DNA from: Nitrospira sp. | Lineage (GTDB): Bacteria; Nitrospirota; Nitrospiria; Nitrospirales; Nitrospiraceae | Assembly: GCA_005116835.1 (NCBI GenBank) | Contig: SWDM01000013.1 | Span: forward strand, 159,809 to 223,808 | Reading direction: 5' to 3' | Length of the DNA stretch: 64,000 bases | In this document: piece after piece, positions 8,919 through 17,815 of the stretch | Layout: each line of letters begins with the position of its first letter | How positions within the stretch are numbered: the stretch's first letter is position 1 | The notes under the pieces: generated by a model | The model's input: only the letters and a program-made list of their open reading frames with translations | Told to the model about the DNA's origin: nothing | The model's database searches: none | Translations under genes and position numbers: made by a program

Positions 8919-9003
8919 ATGCCAAAGAAATGCTATACGCATCATGAGTGTTGAAGATCGTGAAACCCTGAACCTGGGACTGGCCCACGGCCATTCATTG
9001 CGG
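8919..9003 (+). pseudogene. IS30-family transposase N-terminal relic
   Basis: The only credible plus-strand coding trace in the window. ATG at 8919 opens MPKKCYTH; after a frameshift, the frame of the ATG at 8944 gives SVEDRETLNLGLAHGHSLR and then stops. These pieces together match the start of IS30-type transposases, ahead of their helix-turn-helix. Nothing of the DDE core remains. The surrounding 8804-9240 gap otherwise holds only a glycosyltransferase relic and a T8 run near 8850. Confidence 0.5.
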
Positions 9004-9004
9004 T

Positions 9005-9216
9005 GATAGTATCGGAAAAATTCCACCAATGACAACGCTAACGCTCAAAGGCTCCAAGACCTGCTGACGTTCTGATAACATGCGGATTATCAGTTTGCTT
9101 AGCAAACACCAGCATCGCGAATCCGCTCCAGTATCCCGCATGTTGCAGTGCAACCGGCAGGCTGCAGTAAAGCCACCTCCGCCTCGGTCCTGTGTAGCAA
9201 GATGCAAAATTCTCAC
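9005..9216 (-). pseudogene. GT4 glycosyltransferase N-terminal relic
   Basis: From the ATG at 9216 the sequence reads MRILHLATQDRGGGG... and RLHCNMRDTGADSR, the N-terminal motif of the same GT4 branch as the gene at 6412-7644. A frameshift then moves the reading to MLVFAKQTDNPHV in an overlapping frame. Homology ends near the IS30-like relic. No donor domain is present, so this is a truncated dead copy. Confidence 0.6.
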
Positions 9217-9240
9217 AAAAGAATCTAAAAAAATCAGCCA

Positions 9241-10458
9241 TCACGCCTGCTGCCTCTGTACATAGTGGAACGCGCGAATGTAGCCATCGAGCACGGTGCG
9301 TATGTTCACTTCATTTCGTATGATTTCCAGGGACTTGAGCCCCATCTGTTGCAATTCACCAGCATGTTCAAAACACCAGATGATCTTTTCATGCAAATCT
9401 TCCTCGTCGCCATCGCGGAAATATCTGCCATTCACACCCTCGCGAACCAATACTTTTTCGGTACCGTCGCAGACCGAGCAAAGTACAGGCAGTCCAAAGC
9501 ACATGGCTTCATTGATGGAAAGCCCTCCCATTCCGGCAAGAACATAGAGTGAAGACGCCATGTAGTATTGTCCCAACATGCGCGGATCGTACACTCCGCC
9601 CGTGAAGGTAACTGATGTGCCAAGGTTTAAGTCATCGCCAAGTTTTTTCAGCGACGCCTCCTCAGGTCCTGTTCCGATAACAAGCAATTCCGCTTTCGGC
9701 CAGCGCTCCCTCACACGAGAAAAGGCTCGCATCAGCATATCAACTCGCTTCCATTTCACTAAACGCCCAACGTGCAACAAACGGTAGGGATTCCGAGGCA
9801 GAATCTGCGGAACATTCTCCAATGCGTTTTTAACGCCGAACAGCAAGTCGGTGTCAGGGGAATTCCGAGTAACAAATATTTTCTCCCTGGCTACGCCATA
9901 GCTGGCCCACAGCTCATGCGCCTCAACATAATTGACATGAGCATCGGGAAGACAGAATGCGCGTTTGTTGATCTCAAGCCACAAACGCCTGGCAAGCTTT
10001 ATCAGCCCCGTTGCAATGAGTATACGATTCATCAGAATGGGAAGCCTGGCAAATCCTGCAGATACTTCATTGCAAGCCTCCTGATACGCAAGAAGCCTAA
10101 AGGGTATCGATTTAAGAATCAGACCGGCTCGAATATGTTTCATCGCCATTACAACCGATAGGTCGACAAGAAAAGACATCAGGTAATTTTCAAATACAAT
10201 AACGACAGTCGGCCTCTCTTGCCGAATAACACCCCCCAAGCCTTCAAACGTTGTACAGAAACCAAATCTTTGCGTCTCGTTTAACCTGATGACTTTAAAA
10301 TTAATACCATCTTTCGTCTGGTAAACACCCTCGCCGATATCAGCACCGCGTCCGCCGGGAGCAATTACAACCACCTCGATACCAGCCTCACTGTTTAGCC
10401 GCGAGAGGACGAGGTTATAGTAGTGGGTCAGTCCATTCGCGATAAAAAGAACCTTCAT
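9241..10458 (-). CDS. GT4 glycosyltransferase
   Basis: 405-residue GT-B enzyme. MKVLFIANGLTHYYN starts the acceptor domain; the donor domain has RLLHVGRLVKWKRVDMLMRA, LLVIGTGPEE and GGLSINEAMCFGLPVLCS with the E-x7-E type catalytic/donor region. The chain length is normal for GT4. Its start overlaps the stop of the upstream methyltransferase by 4 nt (ATGA), so the two are translationally coupled. It should add an internal sugar of the O-chain; donor unknown. Confidence 0.9.
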   Translation of the reverse strand: MKVLFIANGLTHYYNLVLSRLNSEAGIEVVVIAPGGRGADIGEGVYQTKDGINFKVIRLNETQRFGFCTTFEGLGGVIRQERPTVVIVFENYLMSFLVDLSVVMAMKHIRAGLILKSIPFRLLAYQEACNEVSAGFARLPILMNRILIATGLIKLARRLWLEINKRAFCLPDAHVNYVEAHELWASYGVAREKIFVTRNSPDTDLLFGVKNALENVPQILPRNPYRLLHVGRLVKWKRVDMLMRAFSRVRERWPKAELLVIGTGPEEASLKKLGDDLNLGTSVTFTGGVYDPRMLGQYYMASSLYVLAGMGGLSINEAMCFGLPVLCSVCDGTEKVLVREGVNGRYFRDGDEEDLHEKIIWCFEHAGELQQMGLKSLEIIRNEVNIRTVLDGYIRAFHYVQRQQA

Positions 10459-11204
10459 TGGGTGGGAGAACTCGTTGCACGAGTCTTATTGGCCGGCTTT
10501 ACAAATGACAAACAGCACAGTTGATGACGATCCTTTCGGGTTACCCTGGCTGGATGAGAAAGCTTTTCGCCACATGTCCAGAACTCGCCTGAAAAAAACT
10601 GCCAGTATTCTTGCTCGAGCAACTCGAATGCGCTGTCTGAAAGCCAACTAGCCAGTTCTTTGCGAGAAAATGCTTGGGTCGCGAAGGAGAAATCGTCACG
10701 CACAGAGGAATCGGGCAATTTGTAGACATTCGACACGTAGGTGTTTTCATTATATGGGCAAGTAAGGATAAGACGACCTCCGGGTTTGAGTAATTTGTAC
10801 ATGGATATCATGGCTTCCCGATGCCCATGAATATGCTCCAAGACGCTGATACACGTAATCACATCAAACGTTTCTGTAAGTGCGGTTCGTGTAATGTCGT
10901 CATTGACGACGTGATAATGGCGATTTGTCATCCCCGCTGGCCAGTAATCCTTTATATTGTCAGTTGCCGTGACAAGAAAACCACAATTTCGCATTAAATG
11001 CGGTAACGCCGTCATCCCTGTACCGACATCTAGGATCGTCTTAGGCCAAAATTCAGCAAGCTGACGGAAAAGGAAAGCAAACTCAATAGGGCGCTCATTG
11101 ATCCCCAAGTATTTCTGTTTTCTGTACTCGCGAGCACATAAACTGCGCACATAGAGCATACCCAAACGATTAAGAAACGATTTTAGCGGCCCGACGATAT
11201 TCAT
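10455..11204 (-). CDS. SAM-dependent class I methyltransferase
   Basis: 249-residue methyltransferase. TILDVGTGMTALPHLM is motif I near residue 56, FDVITCISVLEHIHGH carries motif IV, and LKPGGRLILTCPYN is the post-motif strand. The fold starts after about 50 residues of basic N-terminal sequence. It overlaps both neighbours by 4 nt (glycosyltransferase downstream, toroid-like protein upstream), so these genes form a tightly coupled set with the methyltransferase at 12421. Sugar or chain-end methylation is likely but the target is not visible. Confidence 0.87.
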   Translation of the reverse strand: MNIVGPLKSFLNRLGMLYVRSLCAREYRKQKYLGINERPIEFAFLFRQLAEFWPKTILDVGTGMTALPHLMRNCGFLVTATDNIKDYWPAGMTNRHYHVVNDDITRTALTETFDVITCISVLEHIHGHREAMISMYKLLKPGGRLILTCPYNENTYVSNVYKLPDSSVRDDFSFATQAFSRKELASWLSDSAFELLEQEYWQFFSGEFWTCGEKLSHPARVTRKDRHQLCCLSFVKPANKTRATSSPTQ

Positions 11205-12424
11205 GCTGGAATAACCAGCTGTTGACCGTAGTTGATCTTCATAAGTAGCGCATCCGCAAAAAACTTGGCGGCCCAGTTTGGGAACCCATTCGGCATGTAA
11301 CCGTGTGAGAATGGGTAGGAGCCAGCTATTGCTCCCCTTATTGGCCGTATTGATGTTTCGATAATCTGGGTACGTTTTGTGGCAGACAAGACACTATCAG
11401 CTACTGCTCGATACTTCAGATCGCGAGTACAATGGGATAGGCGATACAGGAAACATGCTAGCTGGGCATTCCCAGTCAAACAGGAATCATTATCTTGGCT
11501 TTGCCAGTTCTTATCAAAAGCCGTGGGCATCATGCCTGAGATGTTGGCAACGGGATGCTCTTGCAACTTACGGCAAAGGGCATCGGCCCCCTTCACAACC
11601 GCGGGCATGATTCCGAGATCGTTCACCACTGCATTATTTATCAGTGCGCATTCCAACAGACCACGCAACGTATAGACTATGACATGCATGATCGGCAGGT
11701 CTTGATTGAAGCCGCACTGATCGAACCAGCCGTTATCCAATTGCTGTTCAAGAACCCATCGTAGATTCTTGACTGCAGCAGCAGCATAACGCTCAACATT
11801 GCTAATTTGAGCAAGACGGAGTAATGCCCAATCGACTCTGGCATGGTAGGCCCGAGCTCCACAGTAAGTGTCCTTGCGCCACGCGCCGTCTGCCTCCTGC
11901 TCATTGAGCAAGTAATCCCCGGCGCGTATGGCAGCCCGGAGATATTTCGCCTCTTCTGTACGCTCGAAGAGCATGCACCATCCGAGAATCACCTGGCCGG
12001 TATTGAACACGCGGGTTTGTCGTAGTATTTCGCTGGAAAATGTCCCACCATTTGGTGCCTGAATATCGATCTCCCAATCACCAATTTGCGCCGCTCTGGC
12101 AGCAAAACTCTTGTCGCCACTATAGTCGGCATAGACAAGAAAAGTTGCCAGGATGTATCCACTTGTTTCAGGATATGCAACACCCCAACCACTCTTCAGG
12201 AAAAACACGTTTGCTACACCCTTGCCATCACAAATATCTTGGGCTCGGGCAAGCCACTCCATCGTTGCCTTCAGATGAATTTCGTCGCTGTACTCGGGGA
12301 ATAACCCTCCAGCCAGATAATACTGAAGCACCCTCACTTGCTCGACTCCTAACCCAAAGGCTTTCAGAAAATACACCGTCGTTCTGAGTTGATTCGAATA
12401 TGGGAGATTAGCGACAACACTCAT
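11201..12424 (-). CDS. Uncharacterised (alpha/alpha)-toroid-like protein of a glycan cluster
   Basis: 407 residues with no signal peptide and no membrane segment, so it is cytoplasmic. Repeated helical pairs with aromatic-rich loops (GWGVAYPETSGYILATFL, HARVDWALLRLAQ, MHVIVYTLRGLLECAL, HGYMPNGFPNWAAKFFADAL) resemble the six-hairpin glycosidase/glucuronyl-epimerase superfold. Conserved-looking acidic residues occur at SQDNDSCLTGNAQLACFLY. It overlaps the methyltransferases on both sides by 4 nt. It may trim, epimerise or measure the glycan before export. I do not recognise a characterised family, and the fold call is from pattern only. Confidence 0.6.
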   Translation of the reverse strand: MSVVANLPYSNQLRTTVYFLKAFGLGVEQVRVLQYYLAGGLFPEYSDEIHLKATMEWLARAQDICDGKGVANVFFLKSGWGVAYPETSGYILATFLVYADYSGDKSFAARAAQIGDWEIDIQAPNGGTFSSEILRQTRVFNTGQVILGWCMLFERTEEAKYLRAAIRAGDYLLNEQEADGAWRKDTYCGARAYHARVDWALLRLAQISNVERYAAAAVKNLRWVLEQQLDNGWFDQCGFNQDLPIMHVIVYTLRGLLECALINNAVVNDLGIMPAVVKGADALCRKLQEHPVANISGMMPTAFDKNWQSQDNDSCLTGNAQLACFLYRLSHCTRDLKYRAVADSVLSATKRTQIIETSIRPIRGAIAGSYPFSHGYMPNGFPNWAAKFFADALLMKINYGQQLVIPA

Positions 12425-13083
12425 TTAACAGCCTCTAAAAAGAACATCTGGTCTGGCCTGTTGTCGATCAATTCAATATCCTCAAGGCGACTCTCCCTGA
12501 ACTGTTTTTTATCGATAATGGAAAAGCCAGCTGTTTTAAATAAATAAGCAAGTGAGTCATAATCGTAAAAATATTTGCAAGGCATACCTTTGATCTCAAA
12601 CCCATAAAACCAGGCTGCAAACTTGTCGCCAATCGTCGCCCCCCCGAACCGATCTCTGCCATCAGGAAGCTTCTGAAAGAAAAATTCTGTGTCGTTGCGC
12701 AAATAGCGCTCTGCAAGAGCCCGCATATCTTGAACACCCATTCGGCACACTCCGCCTGGGCGCAGAACCCGAAACGTTTCGAGCACAAGTTCTTCCGCTC
12801 GTCTACGTGTGAAATAGTTAATCGCCGACATGCAGACGACAGCCTCCAGGGTGTCGTCTGCGAATGGAAGGTCGCACAGAGAAAGGTCCAGACGAAGATC
12901 GCATCCAGCAGTGAAATCGATACCAAAATACCCAGGCACCGGCTTCGGCCCGCAACAGAGGTTGACTTTCTGCACTCCACGCGACTGCAGCCTATACTCC
13001 AACAGCTTACGCCTTAAGCGAGAAGCTGCCCACCTCACTTTCCCAAGGGAATGATAGATTGATCTAGCCGCCGCACGATACAT
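12421..13083 (-). CDS. SAM-dependent class I methyltransferase
   Basis: 220-residue methyltransferase of the predicted-SAM family found in glycan clusters. VNLCCGPKPVPGYFGIDF (from about residue 40) is motif I, DLSLCDLPFADDTLEAVVCM holds the acidic strand, and VLRPGGVCRMGV follows. The start is basic and possibly membrane-associated. It is the first gene of the 4-nt-overlap set 13083-9241, separated by 81 nt from the ABC transporter gene upstream. Substrate not identifiable. Confidence 0.85.
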   Translation of the reverse strand: MYRAAARSIYHSLGKVRWAASRLRRKLLEYRLQSRGVQKVNLCCGPKPVPGYFGIDFTAGCDLRLDLSLCDLPFADDTLEAVVCMSAINYFTRRRAEELVLETFRVLRPGGVCRMGVQDMRALAERYLRNDTEFFFQKLPDGRDRFGGATIGDKFAAWFYGFEIKGMPCKYFYDYDSLAYLFKTAGFSIIDKKQFRESRLEDIELIDNRPDQMFFLEAVK

Positions 13084-13164
13084 AGCTTCAGATCAGTCTT
13101 CCCAAACGCGTTAGTATCTCCCCAGCATATTGTGAGCCTACACTTCGACTAAAGGGGCTCTATG

Positions 13165-14979
13165 TTAGGAATCTGGGGGATTGTCATGCAAGTGGTGCAA
13201 TACAGGCTCTCGAACAGGCTTAGGAACTGCCTCGGACTGGGCACCGTACAGAGATTGATACGCCCTGCAAGACTGAAGCAATTGCAGATGAGTGCCGCTG
13301 CCCACGATGCGCCCTTCATCGAAAACATGAATAACATCACAATGGACTACAGTCGACAATCGGTGCGCCACGATGACGAGTGTTTTCGCCCCCGAGAGCA
13401 TCTCGATCTCCTCGTTGAGTTCTCGCTCCGTCACGTTATCGAGCGAACTGGTTGCTTCGTCGAAAATCAGTATCTCTGGGTCACGGTAAAGTGCCCGGGC
13501 AATGCCGATTCGCTGTTTCTGCCCCCCCGATACGCGCACGCCATTTTCACCGACTAACGTCTGGAAGCCTTCGGGAAGCGACTCAATAAATTCTTTTATG
13601 CGTGCCACGCTGGCTGCTCGCTGTAAACGATCGTGATCTGGTTCAATATCGAAAGCGATATTAAATGCAATTGTGTCGTCGACGAGGGTGACGTTTTGCG
13701 GCACATACCCGAGAAGACGTCGTAGCGCATCAGAACGGAACGGATCGAATGGTCGATCATCCATGAGAAAGCGGCCGGCTGCAGCCTGTCTGAGGCCCGC
13801 GATCACATCCAGCAAAGTGGTCTTTCCTGAGCCAGAAAGACCGACGATGCCCACCGAACTTCCCTTGGGAATTACCAGCGACACGTCTACCAGCACAGGC
13901 TTGTCACCGTGAGAGAAATTGAGGTTTTGGATCTCCAATGATTTCCGGAACTCCAGAGTTTCGCGAGCAGGAATAACTTGCCTCTGGGACAGATCTTCAA
14001 ACAGCCCGCAAATCAAACTCAAAGACGGCTTATAGTAATTGAAACTGCCGTATGACCCAACAACGCGGGAATATGCGGGAACAAGTCGCAATGAGCTAAC
14101 CGCGAGGAAACCAAGGAACGGAAGAGTCGATTTGATATCGACGCTGCTCAATAACATGAATATGCACGCACCTAGCAATCCAATCATCACAAACGACTCC
14201 AAAATCGCTCGAGGCTGAGTTTGATACACCTGGAAGGAGGTCATGGCCTGGGCGTAACGAGAGTTGAGCAGACGATGCTCCTTTTCGATCGACGCTTCGA
14301 GGCCGAGTATCTTGATGTCCTTGATTGCGCCCACCACACTGAATAGGAAACTGTATTGTCGCAGATGAACCTCGGACTGAGCCGATCCGAGGCGGGTTAT
14401 CGATTTTAATATGCCAAAGTAAAGCAGAATGCTGAGGAGAATCAGCGCCGCGATCAGGACAAAGGCGAGTTTGGCATCGAACGCGATGATGGCGATGAGT
14501 ATAAAGAGGAAGAACAATGACTCAGTCGCAATTGTAATGACTGAGTCCAGGCAAATCGTCGCGTGGACGGTCTGGGAGATGATGATTCCCGTCATCTCAG
14601 ACACGCTCTTGTTGACGAGGTGACCGTAGTCTGCATTCAACAACAGGCGGAGGAGATCGTCTGACAGCCTTATTGTGACGTTCACATAGGCCTGTGCCCG
14701 CATCCTGTTTAAAGCGTATCCCAACGCGAACTTTATGCCGAAGAAGACCATTAGGATGAGGGACACGGTCACTACGAACTCGGTGTGTGAGCCCGAACCC
14801 AGCAACCGGTAGGCTGCTGCCGCGTAAGCATGCACACTGTCTGGCGAGTCGGCTGCAACAATCGAGAGATAGGGAAAGATGACGGCTACGCCTAACAGAT
14901 CAAGAATTGCCAGCAATGTGCTGGCAATCGCGAGGCGCCACAGATCACTCTTGACAACGTGTTGTAGTAGGGAGCGCAT
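13165..14979 (-). CDS. ABC transporter, fused membrane and ATPase domains (PglK/MsbA-type flippase)
   Basis: Likely flips a lipid-linked oligosaccharide across the inner membrane; no Wzx or Wzm/Wzt pair was found in the window. From the ATG at 14979 the 604 residues have about six membrane helices followed by an ATPase domain: Walker A GLSGSGKTTLLD, signature VSGGQKQRIGIARAL, Walker B ILIFDEATSSLD and switch VIVAHRLST. The start is set where the membrane domain begins (MRSLLQHVVKSDLW); in-frame codons up to 15159 overlap the upstream gene. It is clearly distinct from the msbA gene at 57.7 kb. The cargo is inferred from context. Confidence 0.9.
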   Translation of the reverse strand: MRSLLQHVVKSDLWRLAIASTLLAILDLLGVAVIFPYLSIVAADSPDSVHAYAAAAYRLLGSGSHTEFVVTVSLILMVFFGIKFALGYALNRMRAQAYVNVTIRLSDDLLRLLLNADYGHLVNKSVSEMTGIIISQTVHATICLDSVITIATESLFFLFILIAIIAFDAKLAFVLIAALILLSILLYFGILKSITRLGSAQSEVHLRQYSFLFSVVGAIKDIKILGLEASIEKEHRLLNSRYAQAMTSFQVYQTQPRAILESFVMIGLLGACIFMLLSSVDIKSTLPFLGFLAVSSLRLVPAYSRVVGSYGSFNYYKPSLSLICGLFEDLSQRQVIPARETLEFRKSLEIQNLNFSHGDKPVLVDVSLVIPKGSSVGIVGLSGSGKTTLLDVIAGLRQAAAGRFLMDDRPFDPFRSDALRRLLGYVPQNVTLVDDTIAFNIAFDIEPDHDRLQRAASVARIKEFIESLPEGFQTLVGENGVRVSGGQKQRIGIARALYRDPEILIFDEATSSLDNVTERELNEEIEMLSGAKTLVIVAHRLSTVVHCDVIHVFDEGRIVGSGTHLQLLQSCRAYQSLYGAQSEAVPKPVREPVLHHLHDNPPDS

Positions 14980-15091
14980 TAGTCCATGAGAGGGCGCGTC
15001 AGGGCTCTTTGGATTCAACCATAAGAGGAGCAGATTTAAAATGTCTTGCTTACGTTCGCCCCGCAGGTGAGGGCGCAGCAGAAGATCCCTA

Positions 15092-16486
15092 CTACACTGC
15101 AGTAGAAGTAGATGAAGGAATTCCAATCTTTTCTGGCAAGCTAGATCTGTGCCGCGCAATCATATGCAAAACAGAAAGGATCTTGTCATCCTGACGAGAC
15201 AATCCGAAAAAATCCGCCTTTTGCCTCATTGATTTAAGTAGATATGGATCCTCCGGCTCGACCAACTGCGGGGCCTCCTTGAGACTATTAACAAGCACCA
15301 GCGCAATCTCTCGTGAGGGCCGGTACACCGAATTGCCAGCCAGATGCGCGCTATTGATATTGAAGACGTCAAAGAGAGCCTCCTCCATCTGAGAAGTCAG
15401 CTCAAACCTTGATGGGGTTCGTAGGTGCTCCGCAACCACTGTAGGAAGTTTCGCGATGTCCACGAGCATGGTCGACAACTTCGCAAAGTCTGAATCCTTC
15501 CGTCGAGGGTAAATGGCCTCGGAGTACACGAAAGCCGAAGGAATCTTAAGTAAAATGGACTCGGCTAGAGTCGTTGATCCGTAGTGCAGGAACAATCCGC
15601 ACCGCTGAAGAAGCTGTCGCACCGGCACGTTCTGAACATAGAGAATGTTAGAGTACCCATTCAAAGCTGTATACGGATCATGTTTCAATTTCCCCTGAAT
15701 GAGGGACTCCAGGGGGTGGCATTTCAGGATGTGGAGCACTTCAGGATTCAACTTAGCGCTTTCAATCGTTTTTTCAATCCAGTACTGTTTAAAACGACCT
15801 ATATTCTCAACCTCTGTCAGAGCCCATCGCAACTTTTCGTCTGCATCTGGCGCTAAAGGATCATACCAATCTTGAGCATTGATAATATCTTCTTTGGTGT
15901 ATAGCGACCCATGGAACCCCGTTACGAGAAGGATTGTTCGTTCTTTGGAATAGCAGTCAATCCTTTTCGCAATTTCCAATGGAAGATCGGGAAATTCCTC
16001 CTCGGGTGATCCGAAGTAACTCTCATATTCGGGATAGCCAACAACGCCTATCCTATCAGGCGAGCTCAACTTCTCCTGCTTTAGCAGCAGTGGAACAGCA
16101 TACGCAGCCATCTTTCGACCCCAAAAGAGTTCGCGATCAACCAGAGTCGGCCCATAACAATCGTAGCCGACAAAGAAGGTGTTATCGACTATCACCCCGC
16201 TGTAATCTAGCAGCCCCCCCTCAGCTCGATACGTGATGATACGGCAATTGGTAAGAAACTTTATCGGATAAAACCTGTCCGCTATTGTCACCGCCGTAAA
16301 TGGGAAGGTCATGATTACCTGCGGTCTAAAATCAATCGCCTTCTGAAGGAACATTACATCCCGGTATTCGAGAATCTCGACTTTCACACTAGGAGCCAAT
16401 TCAAGAATTTGCCGCCGAATAGCTTCGAAATGGGTTCGCTCACGGATAGGATGGTTGAGGACAAGGAGTATTCTTTCGTTACTCAT
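15092..16486 (-). CDS. Uncharacterised surface-carbohydrate protein, possibly GT-B-like
   Basis: 464 residues from the ATG at 16486, where a Rossmann-type strand begins (RILLVLNHPIRERTHFEAI). A second half with ILKCHPLES, LFLHYGSTTLAESILLKIPS and AFVYSEA looks like the donor half of GT-B or CDP-glycerol-transferase-like proteins: His, GS(S/T)T and E in the expected order. A longer frame from 16642 would overlap the upstream methyltransferase stop by 4 nt, but its extra 52 residues look non-homologous. No signal peptide or membrane helix is evident in the chosen form. Function is not established; it sits between an ABC flippase and a methyltransferase. Confidence 0.65.
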   Translation of the reverse strand: MSNERILLVLNHPIRERTHFEAIRRQILELAPSVKVEILEYRDVMFLQKAIDFRPQVIMTFPFTAVTIADRFYPIKFLTNCRIITYRAEGGLLDYSGVIVDNTFFVGYDCYGPTLVDRELFWGRKMAAYAVPLLLKQEKLSSPDRIGVVGYPEYESYFGSPEEEFPDLPLEIAKRIDCYSKERTILLVTGFHGSLYTKEDIINAQDWYDPLAPDADEKLRWALTEVENIGRFKQYWIEKTIESAKLNPEVLHILKCHPLESLIQGKLKHDPYTALNGYSNILYVQNVPVRQLLQRCGLFLHYGSTTLAESILLKIPSAFVYSEAIYPRRKDSDFAKLSTMLVDIAKLPTVVAEHLRTPSRFELTSQMEEALFDVFNINSAHLAGNSVYRPSREIALVLVNSLKEAPQLVEPEDPYLLKSMRQKADFFGLSRQDDKILSVLHMIARHRSSLPEKIGIPSSTSTAV

Positions 16487-16638
16487 CGTGGGGCTCTCGA
16501 TTCCTCTGATAAATGCTCCCAAAGAATACCGGCACCTCAAGGTTCTCCAAAAAAAGAATAGTAGGGCATGGACCGCCTGAAATACGCCACCGAAACGTTC
16601 AGATTGTGTAGCTGACGGTACGAAATGTTTGTGACTAT

Positions 16639-17685
16639 TCATAGCTTTTGAGCGGCAACAAGCATATGAGACGAAAGCAAATTATTAGAAAGGAAAGATT
16701 GAAAGGCTAATCCGGTTTCTTGCCACCTATCAATCAGAATCTGCCTTAGAAATGGCTGCTCCGTAAGATCAAGTGCGCCATCCAGCACCTCCTTCCTGAC
16801 AAGCTCTGCATCGAGCCTCCCCGGCGTTGCTTGCTGGACCACCCTAAATCCACTGACCTGAAGTAGCGCAGACAAAGAATCAAGATTGAAAAGATTCAGA
16901 TGCCCCAAATCAATAGCATTCCATTTTTCGCCCAAGACAACGGAGTCAAACCCCGCAGCGTTGGGTGAGGAAATGACAAGCAATCCGCCGGACGAAAGAA
17001 GAGCCTTGCATTTTTTCAGGAATGCCTGCGGATCATAGAGATGCTCGATAACCTCAAAGCATGCCAGTACATCGAGGGAAGCATCTGCAATGGCAACATT
17101 TTCAAATGGCTGTTCGAGCGTCTCAATGCCACGCTCTCGACAGCTGCGCGCCAAATCTGGGCTCGGTTCAATAGCAAGTACTCGGTCAAAGACTCGCACC
17201 TTCTTAATTTCTTCGCAAAAAATGCCGAAACCAGCGCCCACCTCGGCAATGGTACGCGTTGCCGTTTCAAATCTCTTGCACATTTCAAGCAGCGCGTTTA
17301 CTCGAGGCAAAAAAAGTTTTTCTCGACGAGCCTTTTCGCTTGCTGGAAAGACATATTTATTCCAGTACGCCCAGTCCTCAGATTTCACATAATATTCGGC
17401 AAGATGATCAGGCCGCGGCCTCGGGTTCACATAAATGGTGTGACACATACCACATGATGCGTATCGAAAGCCGTATCTCTTGAAGTTCTGTGCTTCATTT
17501 CTGCTCCCGCAAGCCGGACATGCTATTTCCACAAATTGATGTTCGTATTTTAATAATAGCTTGGCATCATTAAGCGTACGCTGTCGCTGGCCGACCATAA
17601 CTATATCGGGTCGTATGTCATTTTCTAGAAATGGCAATATGTTATCTGTTTCTATCATTTGTAAACCTCTATTAGGGCATTCCAC
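16639..17685 (-). CDS. Zinc-ribbon plus class I methyltransferase (C-methyltransferase-like)
   Basis: 348 residues. CPACGSRNEAQ and SCGMCHTIYVNPRP near residues 55-90 form a four-Cys zinc-ribbon-like module followed by the methyltransferase core: IAEVGAGFGIFCEEI (motif I) and LDVLACFEVIEHLYDP (motif IV). This layout is common among sugar methyltransferases in O-antigen clusters. Met10 (17658) is an alternative start. It follows the hisF-like gene after 130 nt that contain only a 5-bp TGTCG/CGACA hairpin, and it may begin a new transcription unit. Target unknown. Confidence 0.85.
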   Translation of the reverse strand: MECPNRGLQMIETDNILPFLENDIRPDIVMVGQRQRTLNDAKLLLKYEHQFVEIACPACGSRNEAQNFKRYGFRYASCGMCHTIYVNPRPRPDHLAEYYVKSEDWAYWNKYVFPASEKARREKLFLPRVNALLEMCKRFETATRTIAEVGAGFGIFCEEIKKVRVFDRVLAIEPSPDLARSCRERGIETLEQPFENVAIADASLDVLACFEVIEHLYDPQAFLKKCKALLSSGGLLVISSPNAAGFDSVVLGEKWNAIDLGHLNLFNLDSLSALLQVSGFRVVQQATPGRLDAELVRKEVLDGALDLTEQPFLRQILIDRWQETGLAFQSFLSNNLLSSHMLVAAQKL

Positions 17686-17815
17686 TGCACAGGCTGGATG
17701 TTGTCTGTTCTAAGTCCATGATTCAGCCCGCACGGTTCGTTTAGTTAAGAACCATGAACATAAGGCTCACGCTATTCATGTCGTCTCCGACAAGACTGTC
17801 TGTTGACACGCAACC

